Source: Butyrivibrio sp. (GTDB lineage Bacteria > Bacillota > Clostridia > Lachnospirales > Lachnospiraceae). Taken from it: a stretch of 5,867 nt of DNA. The stretch covers positions 1 to 5,867 of the forward strand of contig JAILEJ010000435.1 in NCBI GenBank assembly GCA_024688095.1, read 5' to 3'. How positions within the stretch are numbered: the stretch's first letter is position 1; each line of letters begins with the position of its first letter. Position numbers and translations under genes: made by a program. Below are positions 5,007 to 5,867 of this stretch, in pieces. Below the pieces are notes generated by a model. That model searched no databases, was not told the DNA's origin, and saw only the letters and a list, made by a program, of their open reading frames with translations.

Positions 5007-5867
5007 TTAAACCTGGAAATCCTTAATAATGTCATCAAGGTCAACGGAAGACTGACTTACACTGTCTCCTGTTTCCTGAAGTTCAAGAACACTATTAGTA
5101 ACTGTTGAAGTTGTGGCATTAAGTTCCTGAGCTGTAGCTGCGTTTTCTTCGGAAGCAGCTGAAAGTGAGTCTATAAGATCATTAATCTTAGTCATACCAT
5201 CGCCAAGACGTTCATTAGCTTCTTCAAGATTTCTTACGCCAGTATTTACTGTATCGATATTATCTACGATTGCAGCAAAACTGTCTTTTGTTTCATTAAC
5301 GGAATTCTTTTGCTGTTCTACATATTCACGAACCAGTTCACTTTGCTTAGCTGCATCTGAAGCACTTTCCTGAAGCTCAGCTATCATCTGATTTATAGTA
5401 TCAGCTGAAGATGCACTCTGCTCAGCGAGCTGTCTGATTTCATCAGCAACAACTGCAAATCCTTTTCCGGCTTCACCAGCTCTTGCAGCTTCTATACTTG
5501 CATTAAGTGAAAGCAGGTTTGTTTGTTTAGCAATAGATGTAATCATATCACTGGCAACACCAATTTTCTTTGTACGTTCATCAATACCATCAATTGACTG
5601 GAAAATATTTTCAAAAGCAGTTACATTTTGATCTGTAATATTAGTAAGTTCTTTTACAGTATCCATACCACTGTTTGTAATATTTTCTATATCATTGCAT
5701 GCATTGGCCAGGGCCTTAGTGTTTTCAACACTTTGAGATGTCATATGACTAAGAGTTATAATTTCGCTTGAAATATTTTCAATGTCCTGTGCGGTCTGTG
5801 TGGCTGTATTAGCAAGTTCGCTTGCTGCATTGTCTATATTGTGCATAGATGAAACAGACTCTTTTGT
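5007..5867 (-). CDS. Methyl-accepting chemotaxis protein, C-terminal signalling domain (5' end outside window)
   Basis: The visible 286 residues are the cytoplasmic signalling domain of a chemoreceptor, which controls the CheA kinase through CheW and so biases flagellar rotation. Seen: the highly conserved hairpin tip IAKQTNLLSLNASIEAARAG (112-131 of the visible part) and GKGFAVVADEIRQLAEQS (134-151), flanked by long Ala/Ser/Glu-rich heptad helices forming an antiparallel four-helix bundle in the dimer. A methylation-site pattern is visible at SAASEENAAT (236-245), with Glu240 and Glu241 as the candidate residues for CheR and CheB. The protein ends DDIIKDFQV, with no CheR-binding pentapeptide tail. 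The frame stays open to the right edge (TKESVSS precedes the Met at 5846), so that Met is internal. The sensor, membrane segments and HAMP domain would lie beyond, and the ligand cannot be inferred. It converges on the CobL-like gene and shares the intergenic terminator region. Confidence 0.95.
   Translation of the reverse strand, partial: TKESVSSMHNIDNAASELANTATQTAQDIENISSEIITLSHMTSQSVENTKALANACNDIENITNSGMDTVKELTNITDQNVTAFENIFQSIDGIDERTKKIGVASDMITSIAKQTNLLSLNASIEAARAGEAGKGFAVVADEIRQLAEQSASSADTINQMIAELQESASDAAKQSELVREYVEQQKNSVNETKDSFAAIVDNIDTVNTGVRNLEEANERLGDGMTKINDLIDSLSAASEENAATAQELNATTSTVTNSVLELQETGDSVSQSSVDLDDIIKDFQV

Noticed and set aside
5844..5846. Start codon of the chemoreceptor at 5846
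   Set aside because: The frame stays open upstream to the window edge with coiled-coil-like residues, and a signalling domain without a sensor would be unusual, so the gene is treated as cut by the window.
1..5867. A novel multi-gene defence, CRISPR or mobile system
   Set aside because: No repeat array, nuclease, helicase, integrase, transposase or toxin-antitoxin pair is visible. The genes are a metabolic operon, a chemoreceptor and two orphan proteins.

Overview
The window looks like chromosomal DNA of an anaerobic, low-GC Gram-positive bacterium of the Clostridia, most likely a Lachnospiraceae-type organism such as Butyrivibrio, Pseudobutyrivibrio or Roseburia. The evidence is the AT-rich sequence and AT-ending codons, strong GGAGG-type ribosome binding sites, short U-tailed terminators, an oxygen-sensitive ferredoxin-linked oxidoreductase and a chemoreceptor. 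The genus is inferred from style, not from any marker gene.

Layout, left to right. (1) Positions 55-735 (+) encode an unrecognised 226-residue protein. By eye it is two tandem copies of a small alpha/beta module resembling L-rhamnose mutarotase. It ends at its own terminator (753-788). (2) After an AT-rich regulatory gap of about 195 bases with several inverted repeats, a tight four-gene operon (932-3927, +) encodes the gamma, delta, alpha and beta subunits of a 2-oxoacid:ferredoxin oxidoreductase of the pyruvate/2-oxoisovalerate type. The stop-start overlaps (ATGA) and the 4-base gap show translational coupling. (3) A 75-base gap with a perfect palindrome, an extended -10 box and a direct repeat precedes a 300-residue protein (4003-4905, +). 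It resembles the C-terminal part of CobL (half of CbiE fused to CbiT) but has lost the CbiE N-terminal domain and the glycine-rich S-adenosylmethionine loop of CbiT. (4) A strong hairpin terminator (4911-4946) separates this from a convergent gene (5007 to the right edge, -). That gene encodes the cytoplasmic signalling part of a methyl-accepting chemotaxis protein, whose N-terminal sensor lies outside the window.

How the genes work together: only the four oxidoreductase subunits form a clear functional unit. They would couple oxidative decarboxylation of a 2-oxoacid to acyl-CoA formation and reduced ferredoxin, or run in reverse. No terminator is visible between the beta subunit gene and the CobL-like gene, so read-through is possible, but no cobalamin genes are nearby. 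I see no CRISPR array, transposon, phage gene, tRNA or rRNA. Most of the window is ordinary metabolism. The two items most worth pursuing are the degenerate CobL-like protein and the tandem mutarotase-like protein.
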